This document shows, piece after piece, positions 45,313 to 53,659 of a DNA stretch of 64,000 nt. Every line of letters starts with the position of its first letter. The first letter of the stretch is position 1. A model generated the notes under the pieces. It was not told the origin of the DNA, did not search any database, and saw only the letters and a program-made list of their open reading frames with translations. The stretch is taken from NCBI RefSeq assembly GCF_004784465.1, contig NZ_SRRU01000003.1, positions 62,001 to 126,000 on the forward strand. Reading direction: 5' to 3'. Source of the DNA: Streptomyces griseoluteus. Lineage in GTDB: Bacteria; Actinomycetota; Actinomycetes; Streptomycetales; Streptomycetaceae. Both the position numbers and the translations under genes were made by a program.

Positions 45313-45729
45313 TCAGGAGTGGGGTCCGGCGGCGAGGGCCACGGGGTTGCCGTCGGGGTCGGTGACATAGGCGATCCGCTCGCCCCACGGCATCTCCACG
45401 GGGTCGCGCAGCAACGGGACGCCGGCTCCGGCGAGTTCCTTCAGCAGGGTGTCCAGGTCGTCGACGAGGACGAACATCTCGAACCGGACCCCGGTGCCGA
45501 ACGGCCTGTCGTACCGGGTGGCGGGCCAGTCGGCGGAGACGACGGCCAGCTCCGCCGTGCCGCGGGCGAGGGCGATGTACGTGGGCTCGCCCTCGGGCGG
45601 GTTCTGCCGCAGCCGGGTGAAGCCGAGCCGTTCGTAGAAGGCGGCGGTCACCGGGACGTGTGCGGCGAAGACCAGGGGAAAGGCGCGTTCCTGCATGGCG
45701 GGTCGGCTCCTGTCGTCGGGGGCGGTCAT
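45313..45729 (-). CDS. VOC-family (glyoxalase/bleomycin-resistance fold) protein, possible phenazine-binding resistance protein
   Basis: 138 residues with two beta-alpha-beta-beta-beta modules (FYERLGFTRLRQNP ... LAVVSADWP; FEMFVLVDDLDTLLKEL ... YVTDPDGNPVALA). EhpR from a griseoluteate producer has this fold and binds phenazines as a resistance protein, so a sequestration role here is attractive. A ring-cleaving or isomerising enzyme is the alternative. Start overlaps the stop of phzG (ATGA), so production is coupled to the pathway. Confidence 0.75.
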   Translation of the reverse strand: MTAPDDRSRPAMQERAFPLVFAAHVPVTAAFYERLGFTRLRQNPPEGEPTYIALARGTAELAVVSADWPATRYDRPFGTGVRFEMFVLVDDLDTLLKELAGAGVPLLRDPVEMPWGERIAYVTDPDGNPVALAAGPHS

Positions 45730-46364
45730 GGCTGGAGCCGGGTGACGTGCCAGTCGGCGCCGTCGCGCTCGTAGCGCAGCCGGTGGTGCATCCGGTCGGA
45801 GCGGGCCGACCAGAACTCCACCTCGTGCGGGACCAGCCGGTAGCCGGTGAACCGGGCTGGGCGGTCCAGGGCGGCGCCGGTGGCGGCCAGGGACTCGGCG
45901 GCGGCGCGCAGCGCGTCGGGGTCGGTGAGGGGCTCGCTCTGCTGGGACGCGGCGGACATGGCGTGCAGCGGGACGGGACGGGCGTGCCAGAGGGCGTCCG
46001 CCTCGGCCTCGCCGATGGGGACGGCCGGGCCGCCGATGCTGATCTGCTGGGCGGTCTCGCGCCAGTAGAGCAGCCCCGAGGCCCAGCCGGTCTCCTCGAT
46101 GTCCCGGCTCTTGCGGCTGGTGCTGTGGGTGGTGAACAGCAGGCCCTCGTCGTCGATGCCGCCGAAGACCACGACGCGGGTGGAGGCGCGGCCGCGCTTG
46201 TCGGCCGTGGCCAGGGCGAGCGCCCTGGGCTCGCGCACTCCCTGCTCGACGGCCTGGGCCAGCCAGGCGCGGACCAGGCCCAGGGGCTCGGCCGGCGGGT
46301 CGTCGTACTCCGGGAAGCCGCGGTCGGTGCGGCCGGTGAGGCTCTCGAACTTGCTGCTGTTCAT
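45726..46364 (-). CDS. phzG: PhzG, FMN-dependent phenazine-forming oxidase
   Basis: 212 residues, pyridoxamine-phosphate-oxidase fold. PhzG oxidises the unstable hexahydro/tetrahydrophenazine made by PhzF and PhzB towards the aromatic carboxylates. Flavin-binding elements are visible: ASTRVVVFGGIDDEGLLFTT, STSRKSRDIEET, and GYRLVPHEVEFWSARSDRMH at the C-terminal end. 27 bases separate it from phzF. Confidence 0.93.
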   Translation of the reverse strand: MNSSKFESLTGRTDRGFPEYDDPPAEPLGLVRAWLAQAVEQGVREPRALALATADKRGRASTRVVVFGGIDDEGLLFTTHSTSRKSRDIEETGWASGLLYWRETAQQISIGGPAVPIGEAEADALWHARPVPLHAMSAASQQSEPLTDPDALRAAAESLAATGAALDRPARFTGYRLVPHEVEFWSARSDRMHHRLRYERDGADWHVTRLQP

Positions 46365-46391
46365 GCCGTGCCTTCCTTGAGTCGGTCCGGC

Positions 46392-47225
46392 CTAGACGTA
46401 GAGGTTTCCGCGCCCCACGGGGACGCCGTGGCCGCCGACCTGGACGGAGGTGATGTGCTCCCCGGTGCCCTCGGCGGTGGCGAGCATCAGCGAGGGACGG
46501 CCCATCTCCACGCCCTGGAGGATCTCCAGCGGCTGCCCGTAGCGGGCGAGGCCGTGCCGGGCGAGGTGGACGGCGAGGGGGCCCGCCGCCGAGCCGGTCG
46601 CCGCGTCCTCGACGACGCCGTAGGCCGGGGAGAACATCCGGGTCCGCCAGTGCGAGCCCTGCCCGGCGAAGCAGTTGGCCGCCATGTCGGGGAAGCGGGC
46701 GAGGGCGCGGTGGTCCGGGGTCAGCGCGGACAGCGCGGCGACGCTCTCCAGCCCGACGAAGACGTGCCGGGGCCCGTTGCGGTAGATCTCCACCGGCGCG
46801 ACGGTCCGGGTGACGCCGAGCGCCTCGAGAAGTTCCCCGGCGTGCTCGTACGGTTCCCAGACGGGGTGCGGCTGCCGCATGCGGACGGTCACCGCGCCGT
46901 CGTCGTCTCCGAGTTCGACGGGGATGGTGCCCATGGCGGTCTCCAGCCGCAGCCGGTCCCGCTTGAGCACCTCGCCGAGTGCGACCGCCGTACCGAGCAA
47001 CGGGTGCCCGGCGAAGGGCAGTTCGTTGACCGGGGTGAAGATGCGGATACGCGCGTCGCCGCCGTCGCGGGCGGGGTGGACGAAGGTGGTCTCGGAGAGG
47101 TTCATCTCCCGCGCGATCCGCTGCATCTTCTCGGCGGACAGGTCGCCGGCGTCCAGGAAGACGGCGACCGGGTTGCCGTGGAGCGGTTTGCGGGAGAAGG
47201 CGTCCACGAGCAGGTACTCGTGCAT
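46392..47225 (-). CDS. phzF: PhzF, trans-2,3-dihydro-3-hydroxyanthranilate isomerase
   Basis: 277 residues, normal length, diaminopimelate-epimerase fold. It isomerises DHHA to the aminoketone that dimerises to the tricycle. The catalytic glutamate is in EMNLSETTFVHPA, the conserved histidine in LPFAGHPLLGTA and the aspartate in GVVEDAATGSAAGPL. The ATG at 47225 overlaps the stop of the YdhR-like gene; longer readings to 47798 extend antisense into phzE and are rejected. Confidence 0.95.
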   Translation of the reverse strand: MHEYLLVDAFSRKPLHGNPVAVFLDAGDLSAEKMQRIAREMNLSETTFVHPARDGGDARIRIFTPVNELPFAGHPLLGTAVALGEVLKRDRLRLETAMGTIPVELGDDDGAVTVRMRQPHPVWEPYEHAGELLEALGVTRTVAPVEIYRNGPRHVFVGLESVAALSALTPDHRALARFPDMAANCFAGQGSHWRTRMFSPAYGVVEDAATGSAAGPLAVHLARHGLARYGQPLEILQGVEMGRPSLMLATAEGTGEHITSVQVGGHGVPVGRGNLYV

Positions 47226-47551
47226 CAGCGGGGCTCCTGGGTGACCTGGGGAATCGGGAGGGCGGTGGGGTCGGCGAGGGCCTCGACGGCGAAGCCCATG
47301 CGGTGGTCCGGGGGGCGGCCGATCAGGTCGGCGGCACGGTTGGGCGGCAGCGGGTGGCCGGCGGGGCGGTCGGTCTCCCACACCATGACGGCGCCCCAGC
47401 GGTTGTGCGCCGGGTCGGCGACCCAGTACTTCACCTTCAGGCCGGGCACCTCGGCCCAGTCGCCGGTCACCCCCTCCGACAGGTGCGCGTTGAGGGTGCG
47501 GATGCTCTGGGGCGAGTCGTCCAGGTCCCACCAGGCGATCTCCAGCCTCAT
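47225..47551 (-). CDS. small YdhR-like protein inside the phz operon
   Basis: 108 residues ([17 protein letters not shown] ... VPGLKVKYWVADPAHNRWG ... PPNRAADLIGRPPDHRMGF). The pattern, with KYWVADPxxNRWGAVMVWE, recalls the dimeric alpha/beta barrel (ABM/YdhR-type putative monooxygenase) proteins. It is overlapped by phzE upstream and phzF downstream (ATGA at both ends), so it is expressed with the core enzymes. Such a protein is not part of the classical phz set; it might help an oxidation or the dimerisation step, or protect an unstable intermediate. That is inference. Confidence 0.6.
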   Translation of the reverse strand: MRLEIAWWDLDDSPQSIRTLNAHLSEGVTGDWAEVPGLKVKYWVADPAHNRWGAVMVWETDRPAGHPLPPNRAADLIGRPPDHRMGFAVEALADPTALPIPQVTQEPR

Positions 47552-49449
47552 CGGGGGAGCACCCCCCGCAGCGCGTCCCCGAGCAGCCGGGGCCCGTCGA
47601 CGGTGAGCACGGACTCGGCGTGGAACTGGAAGGAGGCGAAGTGCGGCCCGCGCAGCGCGTCGACCTCGCCGGTCTCCGGGTCCCGGCTGACGGCGACCTC
47701 TCCGGTGCCGGGTACGTGGTGGTGGTCGGCGGGGCTGACGGCGGCGAACGTGTTGTAGTAGCCGACGCGTTCACGCCGTCCGAACAGATCGATGGCACGC
47801 TGCAGCCCCTGGTTGGGTTCCGCCCGCCGGATCAGCGGGAGGCCGAGGCGGCGGCTGAGCACCTGGTGGCTGAGGCAGACCGCGAGAAACGGCAGCCGGT
47901 CGCGCAGGAGTTGGGCCACGGCCGCGTCCAACGCGGCGATCTTCGGGTCGGCGGTGTCCTGCGGGTCGCCGGGGCCGGGGCCCATCACGACCGCGTCGAA
48001 CCCGTCGAGGCGGCCGTGCAGCCGGTCGTAGCGCAGCACCTCGGCGGTGGGGCCGAGCGCTTCGAGCTGCTGGACGATCATCGCGGTGAAGGCGTCCTCG
48101 GCGTCCACCACCAGGATCTTCCGCCCCTTCAGCTCGGGCACCCTGAGGGCGCCGGGGGGCGTGGCCCCGAGCCAGAAGTCGGCGATGTCGGCGTTCCGGC
48201 CGCGCAGCGCCTCCCGCACCTCGGGCCGGTCCCCGAAGCGCGCCGTCGGCAGCGGGGGCACGTCCGGGCCGGCCGCGCCGCCCAGGGCGTGCAGCAGCCC
48301 GGCCGCCTTCGCACGGGTCTCGGCGGCTTCCGCGCGCGGGGAGGAGTGGCGCACGAGGGTGGCGCCGACCGCGAGCCGCAGCCTGCCGTCGGCGGCGATG
48401 TCGGCGGTGCGGATCAGGATGGCGGAGTCCAGCGAACGACCGCCGCCGGGCTCGCTGCTGATCAGCGCGGCGACGCCGCTGTAGTAGCCGCGTCCCTGGG
48501 GCTCGTGGCGCTGGATGACCCGCGCCGCGCTCTCCACCGGGCTGCCGATGACGGTGGGCGCGAACAGGGTCTCGCGGAGGATGTCACGCAGGTCGCGGCG
48601 GGTGCGGCCCTCGATGAAGTACTCGGTGTGGGCGAGCCGGGCCATCTCCTTGAGCCGCGGTCCGGTGACCCGGACGCCGGGCTCGCAGACGCGGGACATC
48701 ATCTTCAGTTCCTCGTCCAGCACCATGTAGAGCTCGTCGGTCTCCTTGCGGTCCTGGAGGAACGCGGTGAGACCGGCCAGGTCGGCGCCGCCGGGCGGGT
48801 AGCGGTAGGTGCCGCTGATGGGGTTCATCACCGCGTGACCCCGGCGGACCGAGATGTGCCGTTCCGGGGTGGCGCCGACGAAGGCACGCCCGCCGACATG
48901 GATGACGAAGGTCCAGTAGGCGCTGTGCTCGACCGCGGTCAGCCGGCGGAAGACGGCGAGCGCGGTGTGCGGGGTGTAGCCGTCGAGGTCGGCGTGCAGG
49001 GTGCGGCGCAGCACGAAGTTGGCGCCCTCGCCGGTGCCGATCTCGTCGGCGACGACCCGCCGGACCTTCTCGGCGTACTCGTCGTCGGACAGGTCGAAGC
49101 GGTGGCCGCTCATGCCGACCGGGGTGTCGGGCAGCCGCTCCAGCACGTCCCCGAGGGGCAGCTCCGCCTGCTCGGTGACGGTGAGCGCGATCAGGGGCGA
49201 GCCGTCGTCCGGGGCGGCGAAGTCCCGCTCTGCCAGCTGGCGGTAGGGCACCAGGACGAGCGTCTCGTGGCCTCGGGTGCCCCTGCCCTCCGGCAGCGGC
49301 AGTCCGGCGAGCGTGACCGGGTGGGAGACCTCGCCCAGCAGGACGTCGACGGTGCCGGGGGTGCCGCTCTCCGGCCGGTGCAGCAGGGCGAAGTCCTGGT
49401 CGCCGGGCGCGGCGAGCAGGCGGTCCAGGAGGTCGCTGGGCGGGCTCAC
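47548..49449 (-). CDS. phzE: PhzE, 2-amino-2-desoxyisochorismate synthase
   Basis: 633 residues, the usual size. It makes ADIC from chorismate and glutamine-derived ammonia. The N-terminal chorismate-utilising domain (about 1-420) holds the [24 protein letters not shown] and [13 protein letters not shown] segments; the C-terminal glutamine amidotransferase domain (about 440-633) has the catalytic cysteine in [16 protein letters not shown] and the His-Glu pair in [11 protein letters not shown]. The GTG at 49449 overlaps the phzD stop (GTGA). Confidence 0.95.
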   Translation of the reverse strand: MSPPSDLLDRLLAAPGDQDFALLHRPESGTPGTVDVLLGEVSHPVTLAGLPLPEGRGTRGHETLVLVPYRQLAERDFAAPDDGSPLIALTVTEQAELPLGDVLERLPDTPVGMSGHRFDLSDDEYAEKVRRVVADEIGTGEGANFVLRRTLHADLDGYTPHTALAVFRRLTAVEHSAYWTFVIHVGGRAFVGATPERHISVRRGHAVMNPISGTYRYPPGGADLAGLTAFLQDRKETDELYMVLDEELKMMSRVCEPGVRVTGPRLKEMARLAHTEYFIEGRTRRDLRDILRETLFAPTVIGSPVESAARVIQRHEPQGRGYYSGVAALISSEPGGGRSLDSAILIRTADIAADGRLRLAVGATLVRHSSPRAEAAETRAKAAGLLHALGGAAGPDVPPLPTARFGDRPEVREALRGRNADIADFWLGATPPGALRVPELKGRKILVVDAEDAFTAMIVQQLEALGPTAEVLRYDRLHGRLDGFDAVVMGPGPGDPQDTADPKIAALDAAVAQLLRDRLPFLAVCLSHQVLSRRLGLPLIRRAEPNQGLQRAIDLFGRRERVGYYNTFAAVSPADHHHVPGTGEVAVSRDPETGEVDALRGPHFASFQFHAESVLTVDGPRLLGDALRGVLPR

Positions 49450-50069
49450 CGGAACACCTCCGCGCTGGGCAGGACCACCCCGCAGCGCTCGGCCACGTAG
49501 TCCAGGGCGAGGCGGTGCCGTTCGGGGGAGAAGTCGGCGACGGCGTCGGCGGCGAGGAAGACCTGGATGTCGTTGGTGAACGCCTCGACGGCCGTGGCGA
49601 GCACGCCGATGTGGGCGTAGACCCCGCAGAGCACGAGCTGGTCGCGTCCGGCGGCGCGCAGCCGGCGCAACAGGCCGGAGCGGTGGAAGGCGCTGTACCG
49701 GTACTTGGTGAGCATCCAGTCGCCGGGCTCTGGGGCGAGTTCGGGCACCACCTCGCGGTCCTCGGGCGCGGTACGCATGCCCGGACCCCAGAAGTCCTTG
49801 AGCAGTCCCCGGTCCTCGTCGGTCATCCCGCCCGGCTGCGCGGTGTAGGCCACCGGCACCGCGAGGCTCGCGGCGCGCTTGCGCAACCGGGCGGCGTTGT
49901 CGACGAGTTCGGAGCGCAGCGGATCGGGGACGGACCGCAGGAAGAAGTGCTGCATGTCGTGGATCAGCAGCGTGGCCCGCTGCGGGTCCGGCGTCCAGTG
50001 GGCCGTGTTCGCCGGGAGGCTGTCCGCCGCCGGCAGGGCGTAGGGCGCGATACGGGGTATGCCGACCAC
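49446..50069 (-). CDS. phzD: PhzD, isochorismatase acting on ADIC
   Basis: 207 residues. PhzD hydrolyses ADIC to trans-2,3-dihydro-3-hydroxyanthranilate. The active-site aspartate is in [11 protein letters not shown] and the lysine in [13 protein letters not shown]; the position of the usual cysteine reads [13 protein letters not shown], the glycine-type variant typical of PhzD rather than ordinary cysteine hydrolases. GTG 50069 follows AAGGAG. Upstream is a 162-base palindromic element that separates it from phzC. Confidence 0.95.
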   Translation of the reverse strand: MVGIPRIAPYALPAADSLPANTAHWTPDPQRATLLIHDMQHFFLRSVPDPLRSELVDNAARLRKRAASLAVPVAYTAQPGGMTDEDRGLLKDFWGPGMRTAPEDREVVPELAPEPGDWMLTKYRYSAFHRSGLLRRLRAAGRDQLVLCGVYAHIGVLATAVEAFTNDIQVFLAADAVADFSPERHRLALDYVAERCGVVLPSAEVFR

Positions 50070-50099
50070 CAGTCGGCTCCTTTCGGGGCGGGAGGGCTG

Positions 50100-50261
50100 A
50101 GGGTCTTTCGTTTGGATCAGGCCGGATCAGGGAGCGGGGTCTGGTGCCGTGCATCGCAAGGCGGAGGAGGACGACATGGCGGAGCCATGGCAACCGACGA
50201 CAACGCCGCGAGGCGCGGTGCCAGACCCCGCGAGCCCGGCAAGATCCAAACGAGAGGCCCT
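50100..50261. repeat. large imperfect palindrome between phzC and phzD
   Basis: The two halves mirror each other around 50180: CGTTTGGATC (50109-50118) with GATCCAAACG (50243-50252), GCGGGGTCTGG with CCAGACCCCGC, and a central CATGGCGGAGCCATG. Allowing mismatches, arms reach about 70 bases. It lies within the phz transcription unit. It looks like a dispersed intergenic element or MITE-like unit, or a strong RNA hairpin; there is no transposase and no clear target-site duplication. Confidence 0.7.
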
Positions 50262-50286
50262 GGGGCCTGCCGGGGCGCGGCGGGGC

Positions 50287-51459
50287 TCAGCGCAGGGTGT
50301 GCGCCCAGCCGGTGACCATGCGCAGCGCCTGGTCGGGGTTGAGCCGGGGGTCGCAGAACGTGGTGTGCCGGTCCCCCACGCTGCCGAGCTGGGAGACGTC
50401 GGCGGCGCACTCGGTGACGTCGTCCGGGGTGGTCTCCAGGTGGAGGCCGCCGTTGACGCCGCCGCTCTCGGCCAGGGCGGTGCCGAAGCCCTCGATCTCG
50501 GCGAGCATCGCGTCCACCAGGCGGGTCTTGTGCCCGGCGGGACTGGTGATGGTGTTGCCGTGCATGGGGTCGCACAGCCAGATCGCCGGGTGTCCGGCGG
50601 CCCGTACGGCCTCCACCAGCGGGGGCAGCCTGCTGGCCACGAAGTCGGTGCCCATGCGGGCGACCAGCACGAGCCGGCCGGGTTCGCGGTGCGGGTCGAG
50701 ACGGTCGGCCAGGGCGGTGACGTCCTCGGTGGTGGTACCGGAGCCGATCTTGCAGGCGACCGGGTTCAACACCTCGGCGAGCAGCCGCACATGGGCACCG
50801 TCGGGCTGCCGGGTGCGTTCCCCGATCCACGGCAGGTGCGTGGAGCCCAGGTAGGAGCGGGTGCCGTCCTGGCGCAGCATGGGCAGTTCGTAGTCGAGCA
50901 GCAGTGCCTCGTGGCTGGTCCACACCTGTTCGGCGGGCGGCCGGCCGGCGTTGAGGTCGGCCAGTTCGCGGACGATCTCCCGGGCGGCCTGGTGGCAGGT
51001 GAGGATGCGCTCGGGGTCGGCGCGGCGGCTGACCGGGTCGGCCTCGGGTGCGTTGACCATGTGGCCGCGGAAGACGGGCAGGGTGATGCCGCCGACCTGT
51101 TCCACGGGCTTGGAGCGGGGCTTGGCGAACTGTCCGGCGATCCGGCCGACGCGCAGCACGGGCTTGCCGGTGACCGCGCCGGCCGCCTCCGCGAGGTGGT
51201 CGAGCAGGTCGGTCTTGCGGCGCACGTGTCGGGGGCTGGACTCGGCCGGGTCCTCGGCGCAGTCCCCCGCCTGGAGCAGCAGGGCCCGCCCGGCGGCGAC
51301 GTCGGCGAGCAGGTGGCGCAGCCCTTCGGCGGCGTCGGCGGTGACCAGGGGTGGACAGGTGCGGAGGGTGGCGCGCACCCGCTCGACCGGGCGGGCGTCG
51401 TCCCACTGTGGCTGCTGTAGGGCGAGTGACGCGTGGATGTCCTGGAGGGAGGGGCGCAC
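50287..51459 (-). CDS. phzC: PhzC, type II DAHP synthase
   Basis: 390 residues of the plant-type DAHP synthase family, which boosts shikimate-pathway flux for phenazine synthesis. Family marks are LQAGDCAEDPAE, RVGRIAGQFAKPRSKP, TSHEALLLDYELP and CDPMHGNT. The GTG at 51459 has GAGGAAG upstream. It lies 50 bases after phzB and is followed by the large palindrome before phzD. Confidence 0.94.
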   Translation of the reverse strand: MRPSLQDIHASLALQQPQWDDARPVERVRATLRTCPPLVTADAAEGLRHLLADVAAGRALLLQAGDCAEDPAESSPRHVRRKTDLLDHLAEAAGAVTGKPVLRVGRIAGQFAKPRSKPVEQVGGITLPVFRGHMVNAPEADPVSRRADPERILTCHQAAREIVRELADLNAGRPPAEQVWTSHEALLLDYELPMLRQDGTRSYLGSTHLPWIGERTRQPDGAHVRLLAEVLNPVACKIGSGTTTEDVTALADRLDPHREPGRLVLVARMGTDFVASRLPPLVEAVRAAGHPAIWLCDPMHGNTITSPAGHKTRLVDAMLAEIEGFGTALAESGGVNGGLHLETTPDDVTECAADVSQLGSVGDRHTTFCDPRLNPDQALRMVTGWAHTLR

Positions 51460-51509
51460 GGCTTCCTCTTGCGGGGTCGGGGCGGGGACCGGGGGCCGGC
51501 CGGCCGGCG

Positions 51510-51971
51510 TCAGGTCGGGATTCCGTCGCGGCGGACCGCGGGGACGTCGATACCGAGGGCCCTGAACTGCTGGCAGGGGTTCATGAACTCGCGCTGCTGC
51601 TTGATCTTCCCGTTCTCGAAGGTGAAGGAGTGCAGGAAGTGGTTGCGGTAGAGGCCGGGCTCGTAGCCGGGAAAGAGGATCTGGCCCTCGCCGTCGCACT
51701 CCACCCAGAACCGGTCGGGGTCCTGGGTGTCGAAGATCTCGACGTTGATCCAGGCCCAGTCGGGAAAGCACTTGAGCGACCAGACGGCGTGCTCGCCGAG
51801 CCGGTCCCGGCCGCTGATGACGATGGGCTCGCCGGTCTCGGTGGTCCACAGACCGCCGGTGCCGTCCTCGGTGAACAGCAGGTGCCGCTTGAGGCGGTCC
51901 TGGCCACGGGTGTTCATGTACTGGGCGACGATGGCGCGGTTCTGTTCGCGGATCTCGTGCTCGTCGGACAT
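51510..51971 (-). CDS. phzB: PhzB (PhzA/B-type) phenazine condensation protein
   Basis: 153 residues, SnoaL-like ketosteroid-isomerase fold. PhzA/B dimers bind two aminoketones and help them condense to the tricyclic skeleton. Conserved parts include QNRAIVAQYMNTRGQDRLKR, LWTTETGEPIVISG, WAWINVEIFDTQDPDRFWVE and FMNPCQQFRALGI. A single copy is normal outside Pseudomonas. It is the first core phz gene of the operon after the flavin monooxygenase. Confidence 0.93.
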   Translation of the reverse strand: MSDEHEIREQNRAIVAQYMNTRGQDRLKRHLLFTEDGTGGLWTTETGEPIVISGRDRLGEHAVWSLKCFPDWAWINVEIFDTQDPDRFWVECDGEGQILFPGYEPGLYRNHFLHSFTFENGKIKQQREFMNPCQQFRALGIDVPAVRRDGIPT

Positions 51972-52081
51972 GTCTGATCTCGCTTTCCGTCACTGGGAGG
52001 CGAAGGGCCGCTGCCGCGCCGGGGCGGGCGGGCCTGGAGCACATCGGAACGAAGGGGAGTTCGCGGTGGTCGTACGGGCCG

Positions 52082-53278
52082 TCAGACCAGCATGCTGATG
52101 GCGCGCGGGTCCTGGCCGACCAGGGCGCTGCCGTAGACCTGCTCGGGGACGCCCATGCCGAAGCCGGCGTGCCGGCTGCCGGTGTGGATGTCGCGCCAGA
52201 GCCGCTGGAGGGGGTTGGACTCGTCCAGGGCGGAGGAGCCGTAGAGGGTGACGATGTCGTCGACGGTCCGGCGGCACTGCTGGACGACGTGGGTGGCGTC
52301 CATGCGGGCGCGGGCCCGGGTGAGCAGGTCGGGGTTCTCGCCCGCCCGGGCGTGCTCGTCCACGCTGTCGGCGAGGCGGCGGGCGTGCAGCCGGGCGGTG
52401 TCCAGCCGGGTGGCGGCGGCCGCGAGGGCGAGCCGGGCGGTGGGCGACTCGGCCTGGCTGGCGAAGGTGGTGCCGGCCACGCGCCGGGTCCCGGCGTGTT
52501 CCAGGGCGTAGCGCAGGGCGGTGTCGGCGCCGCCGAGCAGCGAGCCGATCAGGCCGACCATGAAGACGCCGGTCAGGCTGTTCCGGTAGCGGCGGTCGGC
52601 CGGCACCAGGCCGTCGCTCTCGCCGTCGATCAGCGGCTTGTAGGGCAGCAGCCGGTGCGCGGGCACGAACACCCGGTCGGCGACGACCGTGTTGCTGCCG
52701 GTGCCGCGCATCCCGACGAAGTGCCAGGTGTCGCGGACGGTGATGTCGGCGGCCGGCATCAGCGCGAAGTGCGGCTGGAGTCCGGTGCCGGTGTCGGCGA
52801 GCAGCAGTCCGCCGATCCACTCAGCGTGCAACGAGCCGGAGGCGTAAGGCCATTCACCGCTGACCCGGACCCCGCCGTCCACCGGTTCCACGGTGCGCAC
52901 GGGGGCGCCCAGGATGAGCGCGGTACGGGCGTCGGGGTCGTCGTCCCAGACCTCGGCGCGGGTGCGCTCGGGGAAGAGGGAGACGACGAAGTTGCCGACG
53001 TTGAGCACGCCGGTGACCCAGGCCGCGGAGACGCAGCCACGGCCCAGCTCGGTACATACTTCCAGCAGGGTGCGCACCGAGGTCTCGTGGCCGCCGTTGC
53101 TCTCGGGCACCAGCAGCCGGGTCAGTCCGGCCCCGGTGACGCGGGCCATGACCTCGTCGGGCAGCCGCCGGTCGCGGTCGCTGTCGGCGGCGCGTTTCCA
53201 GAGTTCCTCGCGAAGGCCGACGGCCTGGTTCACCAGCTCCGCGGCACGCGCGTCGAGGTTATTTCCTGAACCGCGCAA
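52082..53278 (-). CDS. acyl-CoA-dehydrogenase-fold flavin monooxygenase (NcnH/HpaB-like), phenazine hydroxylase candidate
   Basis: About 398 residues from a TTG at 53278 that follows AAGGAAAAA at a good distance; an ATG at 53374 would add 32 lysine/arginine-rich residues. The protein has the acyl-CoA dehydrogenase fold (ELVNQAVGLREELWKRAADS; VCTELGRGCVSAAWVTGVL; DTWHFVGMRGTGSNTVVADR), but like NcnH and related two-component FMNH2-dependent hydroxylases it lacks the acyl-CoA catalytic glutamate region. As first gene of the phenazine operon it may hydroxylate the ring before methylation. A flavin reductase partner is not encoded in the cluster. Confidence 0.8.
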   Translation of the reverse strand: MRGSGNNLDARAAELVNQAVGLREELWKRAADSDRDRRLPDEVMARVTGAGLTRLLVPESNGGHETSVRTLLEVCTELGRGCVSAAWVTGVLNVGNFVVSLFPERTRAEVWDDDPDARTALILGAPVRTVEPVDGGVRVSGEWPYASGSLHAEWIGGLLLADTGTGLQPHFALMPAADITVRDTWHFVGMRGTGSNTVVADRVFVPAHRLLPYKPLIDGESDGLVPADRRYRNSLTGVFMVGLIGSLLGGADTALRYALEHAGTRRVAGTTFASQAESPTARLALAAAATRLDTARLHARRLADSVDEHARAGENPDLLTRARARMDATHVVQQCRRTVDDIVTLYGSSALDESNPLQRLWRDIHTGSRHAGFGMGVPEQVYGSALVGQDPRAISMLV

Positions 53279-53659
53279 TTTCTTTTTCCTTCCGGATTTT
53301 CGGGACGCAGAGAGCCCCGGTGCGGGTGGCGCTCCGGACGATTGGCGGTCCGTTTCCTCCGGCCGCCCCGGCATCGTACGTGGGCCCGTTCGGCACAGCC
53401 ACCCCCGTTGAATTCACCGCGCCGGATACGAAACTTTCCGTTCCGCTTGCCGGTCGCCGCCGGGCACGCGCGACCGGGAAAAGCGGAATACGCTCTTTCC
53501 ATCCACCCGACCACCAGGGAGCGGGCGTTCAACCGTGGAATCTCCTCGGTTGAACGGGCGCCGGAGTGCGTCGACGCGCCTTACGCGGGCGTCGGCGGCT
53601 GTGGTAATCCCTTTGGTTCGACAGGGCCGGACGCCGGATCTATTCCTCAGGAGACTGGC
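53279..53659. other. divergent promoter region of the two biosynthetic operons
   Basis: This 381-base gap separates the leftward phenazine operon from the rightward carrier-protein operon. It is A+T-richer than its surroundings near 53279-53300 and 53420-53500 and contains the StrR-type dyad at 53527-53555. No credible gene is present, though open frames cross it. Confidence 0.6.
53527..53555. promoter_or_regulatory. StrR-type operator
   Basis: GTTCAACCG, eleven bases, then CGGTTGAAC: a perfect dyad with exactly the spacing and outer bases of the StrR-family consensus GTTCGACTG-N11-CAGTCGAAC. A StrR/ParB-domain regulator is encoded at the right edge of the window, so this is its likely binding site and would activate both divergent operons. 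Confidence 0.75.

Noticed and set aside
47798..50193. Long leftward frames that would extend phzF into phzE and phzE into phzD.
   Set aside because: The extensions are out of frame with the real upstream genes and add Pro/Arg/Gly-rich nonsense; overlapping GTG/ATG starts at the normal family N-termini are better supported.
50100..50261. A complete insertion sequence.
   Set aside because: No transposase gene and no target duplication are visible; it is only 162 bases and mostly self-complementary.
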